DNA of 64,000 bases from Bacteroidota bacterium (GCA_016721435.1 JADKIC010000003.1:62001-126000); one strand, 5' to 3'. Shown: positions 45,763 to 57,765, counted from the stretch's first letter. Notes: generated by a model not told the origin, from the sequence alone. A program made the numbers and translations.

Positions 45763-47345
45763 AAGCGTTTGCAGCAGTATGTCGAGAACTCGAGCTATCT
45801 AAATCGTCTGCTAAAAAGGCAGAGGGTATTGCTCATTATTTATCTTCCGCGAGTGATGCAGATATCATTTGGATGTTGGCCATTTTTTCGGGAAAGAGGC
45901 CCGCTTCGGTTTTATCTCCTGCAAGTTTGAAGGAATATGCCATGGAGATGGCCGGATTGCCCTCCTGGCTCTTTGATGAATGTTTTGAGTTTATAGGGGA
46001 TGTCTCCGAAACCATCGCACTGATTCTACCTGCACCTACAAATATGAAATCGATTCCTTTGTCGGAGGTCATGGAGGTTTGGCGGTCGATGAAAGCGGGA
46101 GATGCAGCGACGAGAAAGGAATTACTTTTCAGTTTATGGAATTCAATGGAGACCTATGAACGCTATGTGCTCAATAAATTATTAACCGGCGCCTTTCGAT
46201 CTACCATTCCTGAAGGAATTTTATGTTCAGCGCTATTCCATCACACCGGTATTGACGAATGGAAACTTCGACTTCGTTTGCAACGCAACTGGTCTCCGGA
46301 TCAAATCACTTTTCAAGAACTTGTTTTTAAGGAAGTAGAGAAGGAGTTATTCGCGAAACCATTTCCCTGGAACACACTCACTACATATCAAGCACCTTTA
46401 GCTGAATTGGGAGAAGAGGATTTATGGAGAGTGGATCTTCAACCCGAAGGATTGCGCATTCAAATAATAAAAAGAGATGGTGAAGTTTTTATCTGGAGCG
46501 CTACCGGTGATTTGATCACTCTAATATTTCCGGAGATAAAACAAGTTTTTAGTGAGATTAAGAATAGTTTTGTCATAACGGGTTTGTTGATTGCATTTAA
46601 AGAGGATAAATATTTACCACTACAGCTTCTCGAAAAAAGATTGAAGGCAAGGAAAACAAGTAAAATCCTGATGAATGAAGTGCCCGTAATTTTTTTTGCG
46701 GATGATTTGCCCGAGTGGGAGGGACGGGATATTTCTCCCCAACCCTTATATCAACGATTGGAGAAATTATCAGAGCTCATTCAATCAGTAAACCATTTCC
46801 AACTTCATTTACCTCGTCCGGTAATTTTGAATTTTCAAGAGGAGAGCGTTCAAAGTACGGGATCCATTTTTTCAGCTTCCTGTTCTTCATTTATGATTCG
46901 AAAATTAACAGCCCGTTATTATCAGGAAGGAGAACCAACTTATTTATGGACTTTGAAATCGGATCCGCTTTCGATCATTGGGGTCTTGATTTATGTGCAA
47001 TCCGGTAACCCCGGAGCGGGTGGAGTTGCTGTAGAATTTACATTCGCTGTTTGGAAGCAAGAGCTGTTGATTCCCGTTGCTAAAGTCAGGCCGGAAAATC
47101 TTTCACCGGGAGAGATGCAAAAGATCAACGCCTATGTGAAGGGGAATGTGGTGGAGAAATTTGGTCCGGTACGAAGTATTGTTCCCGATTTGGTTTTCGA
47201 AATTGGTTTTGAAAAAGTGCAGCAGAGTAAACGGCATAAGTCGGGACTGATTCTACAGTCACCGCGAATAATTAAATGGCTACCGAATGAACCCATTCAT
47301 CGAGGACATACTCTCGAGGATCTGCTTGCCATGATTTCCGGATGA
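45759..47345 (+). CDS. ATP-dependent DNA ligase homologue lacking catalytic residues (pseudo-ligase)
   Basis: 528 residues, intact. Length and many blocks match the PP_1105-type ligase partnered with the exonuclease: the N-terminal domain (LPSWLFDECFEFIGDVSETIALILPAP, YVLNKLLTGAFRSTIPE), GEVFIWSATGDLITLIFPEI, and the end AYVKGNVVEKFGPVRSIVPDLVFEIGFEKVQQSKRHKSG. However, motif I (EWKWDGIR in relatives) is DLQPEGLR, so the nucleotidyl Lys is Q228; motif III DGE is T274-G275-L276; motif IV EGLMLK is SSFMIR (376-381); motif V WKWKxDP is WTLKSDP, first Lys replaced by T398. Self-adenylylation should be impossible. It may be a DNA-binding scaffold for the nuclease. Confidence 0.85.
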   Translation: MKAFAAVCRELELSKSSAKKAEGIAHYLSSASDADIIWMLAIFSGKRPASVLSPASLKEYAMEMAGLPSWLFDECFEFIGDVSETIALILPAPTNMKSIPLSEVMEVWRSMKAGDAATRKELLFSLWNSMETYERYVLNKLLTGAFRSTIPEGILCSALFHHTGIDEWKLRLRLQRNWSPDQITFQELVFKEVEKELFAKPFPWNTLTTYQAPLAELGEEDLWRVDLQPEGLRIQIIKRDGEVFIWSATGDLITLIFPEIKQVFSEIKNSFVITGLLIAFKEDKYLPLQLLEKRLKARKTSKILMNEVPVIFFADDLPEWEGRDISPQPLYQRLEKLSELIQSVNHFQLHLPRPVILNFQEESVQSTGSIFSASCSSFMIRKLTARYYQEGEPTYLWTLKSDPLSIIGVLIYVQSGNPGAGGVAVEFTFAVWKQELLIPVAKVRPENLSPGEMQKINAYVKGNVVEKFGPVRSIVPDLVFEIGFEKVQQSKRHKSGLILQSPRIIKWLPNEPIHRGHTLEDLLAMISG

Positions 47346-47405
47346 GGAAGGTGTTGTCACAAGGGTGATAAGTCATACTTTTAGACATATCCTGAGTTCT
47401 TCGTC

Positions 47406-47554
47406 GCAAAAGCCCTGTAGGGGCGGTAACTCTGTAGAAAAGGATATCATCTTCTCCCACCTATGCCGGCGCCCGACCTTAGGTCGGGTGCCGGCGGTTG
47501 TATGGGGAGGGGAGTTTGTCGGTTACAGAGATACCGCCCCTACAGGGCTTTTTT
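47406..47554. repeat. Long nested palindromic element
   Basis: The outer arms AGCCCTGTAGGGGCGGTAAC... (47411-47436) and ...TACCGCCCCTACAGGGCT (47524-47549) are complementary over 26 bases with one mismatch. Inside is a second stem GCCGGCGCCCGACC/GGTCGGGTGCCGGC (47465-47478/47482-47495), loop TTA. A T run follows the right arm, so it could also end transcription from either side. No transposase or flanking duplication is obvious. Confidence 0.8.
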
Positions 47555-47583
47555 GCTGGAAATTTTGTCCCATACGAAACCAT

Positions 47584-49858
47584 CTAAAAACGAAGCGTAA
47601 CTTGTCCCATGAAGTTGAAACCGGCCTGCGGATAATAGAAGTTTTCTCTGATACGGGTGTTGTCATAGAGGTACCCAAATGTATAGCCATTCGATGCGTA
47701 GAGTGTACTGAAGACATTGTTCAACAGTAAATCAAATCTGATTTTTTACAGAACTTGAACGTCGGCGAATAACTGATACGAATATCACCTACGGTATATG
47801 CCTGAAGAATGCTCGCCTCATTTTCGGTATTGTCGAGATATTGTTTTGAGATATGACGAACAATGAATGAGGCTTCTGTATTGGGGAAAGGTTGATATTG
47901 CAATTGGATATTGGAAATGATTTGTGGTGAAAAGGCAATGCTGGTATTTTTAAACACTTCTGCCTGCTGACCGGTATAGTTGAAATCGATATCATAACTA
48001 TCGGTGTATTCCACGTAATTTTTTATTCTGTTATCACTGAGAGTAACATTTCCCTGCAGGATCATTTTTTTTAACAGTTGTACCGCTAATTCCAGTTCCA
48101 TGCCGGCTCTGTAGCTGCGGTTGATATTGGTACGGGTATAGCTGCCCACATCATTTACTTTTCCGGTCAATACCAGCTGGTCGTAGTAATCCATGTAGTA
48201 GAAATTCATCCCGGAATTAAATCGTTTTGAAGCATATTTTACTCCTGCTTCATAGTCGATCATGCTTTCAGGTTTTGGTCTGGAAAGAGCACTCGATTCG
48301 GTATAATCGTTTCGGTTGGGTTCTTTATTCGCCACGCTGACAGATCCGTACACAGTCACGTTCATCCGGGGACGATAGGTAACGCCCATTTTCGGATTGA
48401 AGAACTGAAGACCGGCCTCTTGCGGTGCGGGAAGACCATCTTCATTGGGTCCTGTAAAACGATAATCTACCCGGCGAAGCTGCAGGTCGCCGAAGAGATG
48501 AAGTTGACGGGAGATTTCCCATTCTCCTCTCAAATAAGCATTCAGATCATCTTTCACCGCATTGTTTTCATAATAACGCTGACGGATATCCGAATTTCCG
48601 GCATATTCCGCCCATATCACCTCGCCGAAATGATCCCCATCGTATCTGTTCACCCCTCCCCCGAAGGTAAGCGTAAAGTTATCGATGATATTTCCCTTTA
48701 AGGTCCAGGTTGTGCCGTAGAAAAGATTGTCCAGCCATCTCCGCCGGATAAGATCTGTCGTGGTGATGATGGTGTCATTCAGTACCACATCTGCGATAGC
48801 ATAATCTGAGAGTGACTGATTGCTCTTGAATTCTTCATAATAGCCGTTCCCTTTTGTTGCATGCAGGGCAATATTCAGCAGCCAGGTGGATTGACTCCAT
48901 ACCAGCTTTGATAGGTAACTTCCTTTCCGGTAAACAGATTGAAGCGAACGATAGTGTTCGCATTTTTCCAGGCAGTGCTGAGATAAAGGGATTGTAAGTC
49001 GGAGCTTCCTCTGTCAATAAATCCATCCGACTTAATGGAAGAAAGTCTTCCTTCCAGTGATAAATTATTCCGCAATAAACCGGTACCAAAAGAGAGATTG
49101 TTTTTGAACGTATTAAAAGTCCCGGCGGCATGACTGCTCTGTACATAAGCCGAATCACTGACATGAGCCGTTTGAATATTAATCGTTCCGCCAAAGGCGC
49201 CGGCCCCGTTGGTACTCACTCCTGCGCCTCTTGTCACTTCAATATTTTCGGCTGAACTGGCGAAATCCGGCATATTGACCCAATACACCAATTGCGACTC
49301 CGCATCATTTACAGGAATTCCATTGATGGTAACATTCACCCTGCTTGCATCGCTCCCTCTGATCCTGATTCCGGTGTAGCCGATTCCGTTTCCTGCATCG
49401 GATGTGGCGACTACAGCAGGTAACATCTGCAGCAAATAGGGTAAATCCTGACCGGTGTTCATTTTCTCAATTTCATCTTTACTGTACAAACTCACCGCCA
49501 TCCCTGCATTATTCCCAGTTCTTGTGGCACTTACAATAACTTCATCAGCCAAGTGTGGCTTATTGGTGAGGAGGATGGTAATTTCTTTATCACCCGTTAT
49601 TTCCACTACTTCCATTTTATTTTCAAATCCCATAGATCGCAGCCATAAGGTATGGGTTCCCGGGCGCAACTTGTTAATGATAAAAATACCGTCAACGTCA
49701 GAAATGACTTGTAGCTGCGTATTTTCTATGGAGATCACCACTCCCGAAATGGGAATATTTTGGCATCCTTTACCATTCCCATGAGTCGAAATTGAGCAAA
49801 GGAAAATTGTGTTTGCCAAACAAGTGAGCAGTAGGCTAATAAAGAAATATTTTTTCAT
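47584..49858 (-). CDS. TonB-dependent receptor under TPP riboswitch (probable thiamin transporter), two frameshifts
   Basis: About 757 residues joined. Signal peptide, a carboxypeptidase-regulatory-like domain (ISGVVISIENTQLQVISDVDGIF), plug (DLPYLLQMLPAVVATSDAGNGIGYTGIRIRGSD-type, split by eye, with INGIPVNDAE) and barrel. Frames break near 48896 (restored into STWLLNIALHATKGNG) and at a six-T run 47742-47747; the true C-terminus is NNVFSTLYASNGYTFGYLYD...FNFMGQVTLRF ending at the TAG at 47584-47586, with the terminal Phe expected of an outer-membrane barrel. The TPP riboswitch in its leader implies uptake of thiamin or a precursor. No inner-membrane thiamin transporter is adjacent. Confidence 0.88.
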
Positions 49859-49899
49859 GGATGAAGCGGATTAAAGGGTGACCGTAAAAAGCAACATCT

Positions 49900-49977
49900 A
49901 TACACTTCCTACGCCGGTATGATCCGGATCAGGTGGTATGGGTGTAATCTCAGCCCTTCGGGGCACCCCAGTGTAGG
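49900..49977 (-). ncRNA. TPP riboswitch (THI element)
   Basis: On the minus strand: closing stem TACACT/AGTGTA (49970-49975 with 49901-49906), GGGGTGCCCCGAAGGGCTGAGAT, ACACCCATACC, ACCTGATCCGGATCATACCGGCGTAGGAAG split over the 3' half. GCTGAGA and CTGATC...GGCGTAGG are the diagnostic blocks of the thiamin pyrophosphate aptamer. The receptor ATG is about 42 bases downstream, so control is probably on translation start or by early termination. Confidence 0.95.
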
Positions 49978-49979
49978 GT

Positions 49980-49987
49980 CAAATGTA
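49980..49987 (-). promoter_or_regulatory. -7 box TACATTTG feeding the TPP riboswitch
   Basis: Exact TAnnTTTG on the minus strand directly before the aptamer; a start 5-7 bases downstream would coincide with the first base of stem P1 (about 49975). TTTA lies 22 bases upstream as a weak -33. Confidence 0.6.
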
Positions 49988-50081
49988 GTTAAATCGAACT
50001 GAACTGACATAAACTGTTGGTAAAAATATCTTGTTAATTCATAAATATTTTTAACTTTATCCTCACCAAAACACCCACACC

Positions 50082-53000
50082 ATGAAATACCATTTTCCTT
50101 CCTTAACCGAAAAGCTAAGAGTCGTCTTGGTTTTTATATTTGCTCTCACCTATACTGCTGCTGTAGCTCAGATCAGTGTGAACGTGCCGGGAGGGGGAGC
50201 AGGTCCGGGTCCGGGTGCGGCATTTAATTATCGTCCGCTGGGTACATTTTGGGGTTATGACAGGAGTCAAATACAGCTTACGGCACCTGAACTCACTGCC
50301 GCCGGAGTACCGAATAGTATCATAATTTCCAGAGTATCATTTTTCTTAACCAGTTTCAATACTCCTACTCCTAATACACCGGTAAGGGTTTTGTTGAAAG
50401 AAGTTGCCGGACCTGCGGGACTTGCCGCTTCAACTTATGCTGCAGCCTCTGCAACAGCCACTCTGTGTTTTAATGGAAATGTCAGTTCTGCCACATTTTT
50501 ACCGAATTCCTGGGTGACCATTGTCTTGACAAGTCCGTTTTATTTTAATGGAGGTGGAACTCATTTGGAAGTAATTGTTGAAACCAATTTTGGAGGAGGA
50601 GGAGGGGAAACCTTTAATGGTAAAGTTTTCTCGCGATCCACAACCGCAGGAAATTACTATCAATACTGGGGTACAGACAATACACCACCTGTTGGAAACG
50701 GATTTGTTACTAATACCCGGCCGGATGTGCAATTGTACTATAATGTCGCTACGCCCTGTGCAGGTGTTCCTGCCGGAATAACTGCTGTTCCTTCTTCCCC
50801 ATCTGTTTGTGCTAGTACGCCTTATTCAGTAAGTCTTAGTGGACTTTATCCTCCTTTTAATAGTGGTTATACTTTTCAATGGCTATCTTCTACAGTAAGT
50901 GCGGCAGGACCATTTACTCCAATTATTGGTGCTACTCAAGCTATTTATGCAAGTCCCGGTCAGATTGCTACCACCTGGTATCAATGCCAGATACGCTGTA
51001 GTATGGGACCAATTGTGACCTCTACTGTTGCACAAGTGAATATGAATACACCAACAGGTTGTTATTGTAATTCGAATGCTACATCCAGTGTCGATACCGA
51101 TATTGGTCAGGTAGTTTTTGGTGCGATGACCAATCCGGCGGCTCCCGGACCTACAACAAATAATCCGGCTTCCTTTAATATTTACACAAATTATACTTCA
51201 ACAGTTCCTGTTCAGAATTATACCCAAGGTGTGCCATATCCAATTACCTTGCGTCAGATTACCTCTGGTAATTTTTTCTTTGCAGCCTATTTTAACGTGT
51301 TTATCGATTACAATCAGGATGGCGTATTTAACTCGGTTACTGAAAGGGTTTTCAGTGGTGGTCCAACGGGTCCTACCAGTGCTGCACCTGTCATTACTTT
51401 TGTTAGCGGTATGATTACAATTCCATTTTCTTCATTAACCGGCGTGACACGAATGAGAGTAGTTCTGCGTGAGGGAGGCAATAATACGAATCTTCCATGT
51501 GGCACTTATACATGGGGAGAAACAGAAGATTATAACATAAATATAGTTCCAGGGGTGCCTTGCGGACTCACCAACGCAGGTATAGCTACCACATCTTTGC
51601 CCAATGTTTGTCCGTTGCAAGCATTTACTTTAGGAATTAATAGTACGGTTACACTTGGTTCAGGTATGACCTGGCAATGGCAGAGTGGGCCGGCTGCCGG
51701 TGGTCCATAGACAAATATCGCAGGAGCGACCACTTATCCTTTCTCCACTACGCAGGCCGCTACCACCTGGTATCGCTGTCAGATTACATGTGGAGCTACA
51801 ACGTTATTCACGACTCCGGTACAAGTCATTCAGAATAATGCTACGCAATGTTATTGCGTTCCGGTCCATATTCCCAATTGCAACAATATGTGGACTTCGA
51901 ATGTGACATTTAATACCTTGAATAATTCAACCGGATGCACGAGTAATACTACTTTGGCGTACAATGTATATCCGGCAGTGGGTACGACTACAACTACCGT
52001 CACGCAAAATCAAACATACAATCTCAGTGTGACGACAAGCGGAGTTATCAGTGCTATCATATCTGTATGGATTGATTATAATTACAATGGTGTTTACGAG
52101 CCGGCCGAATGGCAACAGCTGGCAATAAATAATCCGCCGGGAAGTACAGCTACTGTTCCTGTAACCATTCCCGGTACTTCGGGGACAGGCCTAACGGGTA
52201 TGCGTATACGATCGCGCTTTGTAGGTAATATCAATACTTCAACAAGTGCCTGTCTTACCTTTGGTTCGGGAGAAACAGAGGATTATCTCATTACCATTAA
52301 TCCGTTCACACCACCCGCCTGCGCGGGAACCCCCGGTCCTTTTACTACATTTACTTCAGCTTCCACGGCTTGTTCAGGGTCACAGATAAATCTATCCTTG
52401 AATCCATTGGCGGGAACTGTATTTGGAGGATTAACTTACCAATGGCAAAGTGGACCTTCTGCAGTAGGTCCATGGACGAATATTGTTGGAGCCACTAATA
52501 AAACATATTCGTTTAACATTACGGCCAGTGAATGGTTCAGATGCGTAGTGGTTTGTACCAACAGCGGAGTAACCACAAATGCCTCTCCTGTTTCCATCAC
52601 CGTCCAACCCGCCACATGGCTAGGCTTTACCGACGATTGGAATGACGCTACCAACTGGTGCGGACGTGTGCCCACTTTGCTGGATGATTCTCAGATTTCA
52701 CTGATTGCATCAGGACGACCCGCTGCATCCTACTACTCCGGTAGTGGGCATTGGAGACACAATGCTCTCCAGAAATATTACCATTGCTGCAACAGATTCG
52801 ATCACGGTACTTACAGATACAACCGTAATCATGAACATTGCTCAGAGCATCAATAATAACGGCAGATTTGCCATAGTCTCAACAAAAGCAGATTCTATAA
52901 CATTTGGTACTTCGGCTACAACGTCCGCACTTATTCAGGCTTTCAGAGGAGGATCCACACCTGATAATATTGTTCAGGTAATTTATACCGTTTCTGAAAT

Positions 53001-55217
53001 GCAGGCCGCAGGAATGTTGCCCAATGATATCATCGATTCCATCTATCTTCGGTTTTATACCAGAGGAAGTACGGCAGCTTATCAGAATTTCAATATTTCT
53101 TATATGCAGCTACCTGCACTTCAGGATCAGTTTGTGACAAATGATCCTTTGTTGGGAGTGACGACTGTGTATGCTAATCCCGCCTTGATTATTGGTACTC
53201 CTACCAATGGCGTTTATACCAGTTTTACTGCCAGCTCAGGCGTATTGAAACTTCCCGCAACGAATATGCGTTGGGATGGAGTTAGCAATTTACTCCTCCA
53301 AATCTGTTATGACATGACTGCCGGTACACCCGGAGAAATGATTTCATGTATTTATCCAGTACTGCACCCCGAAAATCATGTATCTGGTTAGGGTCAACAA
53401 CTATCGGTACAGCTGGATGTGCACTTACCTCACTCTCTCCCGGTTTGTTATCGAATTTCGGGCAGGTGCCTTCTACCTTACGACCCAATATTGGATTTAG
53501 ATTCCGCAGACCACAGAATTTCATGAATGGTCTTGTAGGCAGCGATTTGAACAATAATGCCGGAAGTAAATTCTGGTCCAGCTTTGCTAACCTGACCATA
53601 ACAGGAAATATGAACAATACTTCACAGGTATTTGCAGATACCTCGGTGATCACGCTGAATGGTCTTTATAACAATAACGGATCAACAGATTTTAGTTATA
53701 CTCCATTATTGTCAAATCGTAAGACCATTATGAATTTCAATGGTGTCGATTGGAACAACAATGGCATTTTTACGGCAGGAAATAGTTTGGTGAATTTCTC
53801 TGGAGCCTTATTACAGAATCTTGGTGGATCGAATGTTACTACTTTTCATGAGTTGAAAATAAATAAAACCGCTGCCGCGCTATCAGTAACCATGTTAAAA
53901 GATGTGATCGTGGATGACACACTTTCATTGACTCAGGGACAATTAAGGATGAATATTAATGCGATTACGATCAATAACGGCTCGTCTGTTACAACGGGTG
54001 GATTGTTAACACCTGTTGGACCGATCACGCGTACCAGTGGTTTCATCATCAGTGAAAATGCGAATGCACTCGTTAATTGGAATAATATAGACATTAAACA
54101 AGGCTACCGTGTTGTTCCTTTTGGTAGTGAAGCCATTGCTGCTCCTGTATACATTCCTTTTAGTTTCCAATTGAACAGCGGAGACATGGGGGATATGAGT
54201 ATTTCAACATATAAAGCACCGGGCAACCTACCCCTGCCACCCGGGGTGTCACATTTGAATTCAACCACTGCCGCTGTAAATAATGCGGCCGCAACAGTTG
54301 ATCGTTTCTGGATGTTATCCAAAACCGGACCTAATCCTGTTTCCAATTTGGTTTTCAGATTTACACCAACAGAGAGACCCCTTGGAATGAGTGCAATTAT
54401 TCCTGCAAATCAGGGTAGGGCACAACCCTGGAGACAACAGCTATTGAATGGGGCTTGGATTCGTCTCACTACTCCTTATACAACACTTAGCTATATTCAA
54501 AATTACGCCTTAACTGCGCTGCCCTCTGATTCTGTCCGCGTTGTTAACTGGGATTGGCCAAGCCTTCCGGCTCAGGCTGCTCAGGCCTTCCCTCCGTTGT
54601 ATGCGACTCCGGGCGGACCAATTGGTAATTCGCATCCCTGGACAGTCAGCATAAATAGTAATGCGTTACCTGTAGATTTAATCCACTTTGATGCGGAAGC
54701 CGTTGCATCGGATGTGCGACTCTATTGGAGTACTGCTTCAGAGGAAAACAGTGATTTCTTTACAGTCGAAAGGACTTTGAATTTTGAGGATCATACTGTC
54801 ATCGCTACTGTTCCTTCTGCCGGAAACAGTTCAAACCTGTTGAACTATGAAACCTTTGACAAGAATCCTCTGGATGGAATCAATTATTACCGCTTGTTGC
54901 AAACGGATTTGGATGGATCAGTAAATGTTATATCTGACTATGTGCCTGTACGATTCGGAAAATCATTGAAATTTGAAATACTCAACTTACTTCATGATCC
55001 ATCTTCTATTTTGGTTTATAATTATAACTCCAATGAAGATTTGCAAATGTTGATTGTTGATATGACAGGCAGAGTGATTCAGCAACGTGGAAATATTGCA
55101 GCCCAAAATGGCCTGAATATGCTGCAACTTGATCTCTCTTCATTGTCATCCGGAATTTATACCATTCAACTCAGGAATGCATCCGCTGCACAAAGCTATC
55201 GATTTATGAAACCTTAA
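50082..55217 (+). CDS. Giant T9SS protein with GEVED domains, two frameshifts and one amber stop
   Basis: About 1,710 residues. Signal peptide (VVLVFIFALTYTAAVAQ), then a repeated layout: SPSVCASTPYSVSLSG...YTFQWLSS Ig-like modules and GEVED domains (FIDYNQDGVFNS, WGETEDYNINIV; WIDYNYNGVYEPAEW, SGETEDYLITI). A central repeat-rich beta region and a type-A T9SS domain (LQMLIVDMTGRVIQQRG, LDLSSLSSGIYTIQLRNASAAQSYRFMKP) follow. TAG at 51708-51710 sits where the paralogous stretch has Trp (GPWTNIVGAT vs GP-stop-TNIAGAT). Frames break near 52740 and 53350. GEVED modules are common in secreted adhesins or enzymes; here no catalytic domain is seen. A terminator follows. Confidence 0.8.
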
Positions 55218-55231
55218 ATATGTTGATTATG

Positions 55232-55270
55232 AGCAGCCTCCGATGTGAATTCGGGGGCTGTTTTGTTTTC
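55232..55270 (+). terminator. Rho-independent terminator
   Basis: The stem CAGCCTCCGA/TCGGGGGCTG (55234-55243/55251-55260), one T-G pair, is followed by TTTTGTTTTC. Confidence 0.75.
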
Positions 55271-55297
55271 TGTTTACGGGGTGGTTGTTTTTCTTTT

Positions 55298-55305
55298 TAC
55301 ATTTG
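55298..55305 (+). promoter_or_regulatory. -7 box TACATTTG before metalloprotease
   Basis: Exact TAnnTTTG match, 25 bases before ATG 55331. TTTA about 22 bases upstream may be a weak -33. Confidence 0.45.
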
Positions 55306-55330
55306 TTAAATAAATCACCCAAACATTCTA

Positions 55331-57526
55331 ATGAAAAAATTATTGAACCTACTGGCGATCCTGACGATTGCCCTTCCTTCTATGGGCAAAACCCCGCTTT
55401 TCTGGAAGGATATCTCTAAAGAAAATGCCGCACTTCATGGTAAGGCTGCAATCAAACTACATCATCACGTCTAATGGAAGTGGATTTGAATTCCTTTTCC
55501 ATGATGTTATTAACAGCACTGCTGAAGGCACTCAAGGAACCCTTTATTGGTGGAAATTCAATGCCTGATGGAGGTATTTCTCATTTCAAAATTGTGGAAA
55601 CTCGGTAATTCCATCTGAATTAAAGCAAAAGTATCCGGGAATAAATACATGGGCCGGACAAAGAGTTGAAAATCCTTCTGCTACTATACATCTGGACAAT
55701 TACGCGTTGGGGTTTTCATGCCATGATCCTTTCACCGGTTTTACTTTAAATCTGCTGCTGTGAGCAAAGCTTCACGTTCTTTTTGTGGTTTTAATTCAGC
55801 CGATTCCGAGAATGTCATTGCAGCTCAAAATATCAAGCGAGATGTGCAGCAGAACGGTGGTGGTTTGAATGTGTTAAGAAGTGAAGGTTCTACATTAAGA
55901 AGATACGAAGCAGCCATTGCCTGCACAGGGGAATATGCAAGTTTCCATGGAGGAACGGTTCCCGGAGTGCTCTCTGCAATAGTGACTACACTTAACCGGG
56001 TGACCGGAGTATATGAGAAGGAACTGGCGGTTCGCTTAGTATTAGTGCCTAACAATGACACATTGATTTTTCTCAATTCACAAACCGATCCTTACACAAA
56101 TAATAACGGTGGAACAATGCTTGGACAAAATCAGGCTACGGTTGCAGGCAGAATCGGGAATTCCAATTATGATATAGGCCATGTATTCAGTACAGGCGGA
56201 GGAGGGATTGCCGGCTTAGGCGTTATTTGTAATCCTTTGCAAAAAGCCAGAGGTGTAACCGGTTCTAACACGCCTATTGGAGATCCGTTCGACATTGATT
56301 ATGTAGCGCATGAAATGGGACATCAGTTTGGAGGTAACCACACCTTTAACGGAACCACCGGTGGATGCTTTGGAAATGGTAATTCGGCAACCGCATTTGA
56401 GCCGGGAAGCGGAACAACGATAATGGCTTATGCCGGAATTTGTTTGCCTCAAAATATTCAGGCGAACAGTGATGCTTATTTTCATACGGCTAATTTTGAT
56501 GAGATCATTGACTATGTTACACTTTCTACGGGGGCGACTTGTGCACTTTCAACCCCAACAGGAAATACACCTCCTGTTATTAACTCAATAGGTACAGATC
56601 ATGTTATTCCATACCAAACGCCTTTTGTATTGGAAGGCGATGCTACAGATCCGGATGGCGATACAGTCACCTATTGCTGGGAACAATACGATATCGGAAA
56701 CGCCGGTGCTCCAACTAATCCGACAGGAAATGCTCCGTTGTTTCGTTCGTTTAATCCGACAACAAATCCGAAGCGTTATTTTCCGAAATTATCAGCTATA
56801 GTTGCCAATTCCGCTTCCATCGGTGAATTGCTTCCTACTTACGCCCGCAATATGAAATTTCGTTTGACTGCTCGTGATGGAAGAGTGAATGGTGGTGGAG
56901 TAACCTATGAAGAAGTATTGGTGAATTTACAGGTGATTAATACAGGTGCACCCTTCCTTGTCACCTCGCCCAATACTTCCATAACATGGGTGGCAGGTAC
57001 GCAAGAGAATATTACCTGGAATGTTGTAGGAACAGATATCGCCCCAATCAATAGCCCGAATGTGGACATTTTTATGTCGTTAGACGGAGGCTTTACTTAT
57101 CCGGTAACTTTGGCTACAGCTGTTCCTAATTCAGGAGTTGCGACAGTGACTGTTCCGGCTGTTTCAACTACGCAGGCTCGTGTTATGGTGAAAGGAGCTG
57201 CAAACGTTTTCTTTGATATTTCAAATGTGAACTTTAATATTACGAATCCGCAAGGTGTATTTGAAAATGCATCTCATGATGCGATCCGGTTATTCCCGAA
57301 TCCCTCCGGTAGTTTTACCAGTTTCAGCATGGCCGGAAATTACAGAGGCGACGTGGTGCTGAATTTGTTTGATGGTTTAGGAAAATTAATGTACACTAAA
57401 AATTTAGAAAAGACAGGCGATGGTCTGCTTTTTGAGATGGACTTGTCCACATTGAGCGCCGGCGTGTATACTGTACGGGCAAGTTCGGCTATGGGTAATA
57501 GTTATGAAAAGTTGGTTATAGAATAG
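55331..57526 (+). CDS. T9SS-secreted zinc metalloprotease, several frameshifts in propeptide
   Basis: About 730 residues. ATG 55331 gives a signal peptide (MKKLLNLLAILTIALPSMG). The propeptide region (55400-55760) can be followed only by changing frame near 55455, 55555, 55601 and 55710; restored pieces such as MPDGGISHFKIVET, ATIHLDNYALGFHAMIL match the N-domain of reprolysin-like secreted proteases. The catalytic domain is intact: VAHEMGHQFGGNHTFNG (HExxHxxGxxH). A fibronectin/Ig-like part follows, and the end IRLFPNPSGSFTSFSM...GVYTVRASSAMGNSYEKLVIE is a type-A T9SS domain. An exported, processed endopeptidase. Terminator downstream. Confidence 0.85.
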
Positions 57527-57607
57527 GAACGCTTGGTCGTACTGCCGGAAATAGATCTACTTGCGATTTGAAGTTTAGCAAGTGAATAAATAATGATATA
57601 GAAGTTT

Positions 57608-57644
57608 GCAAAGGGATGAAACCTCAAAAGTCATCCCTTTTTTT
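57608..57644 (+). terminator. Rho-independent terminator after metalloprotease
   Basis: The stem AAAGGGATGA/TCATCCCTTT (57610-57619/57631-57640) runs into seven T (57638-57644). Confidence 0.85.
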
Positions 57645-57749
57645 AATAATTTCTTTGTTAATTAAAGATATAAATTTATTCAGAGGGCTGCTTTATTTCA
57701 GGAATTACTTTTTTTAATCGCTTAATGCATCTCGATCCGCTGTATTTCT

Positions 57750-57757
57750 TAAATTTG
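57750..57757 (+). promoter_or_regulatory. -7 box TAAATTTG before acylase gene
   Basis: Exact TAnnTTTG match ending 8 bases before ATG 57766; no clear -33. Confidence 0.45.
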
Positions 57758-57765
57758 TAACATCA

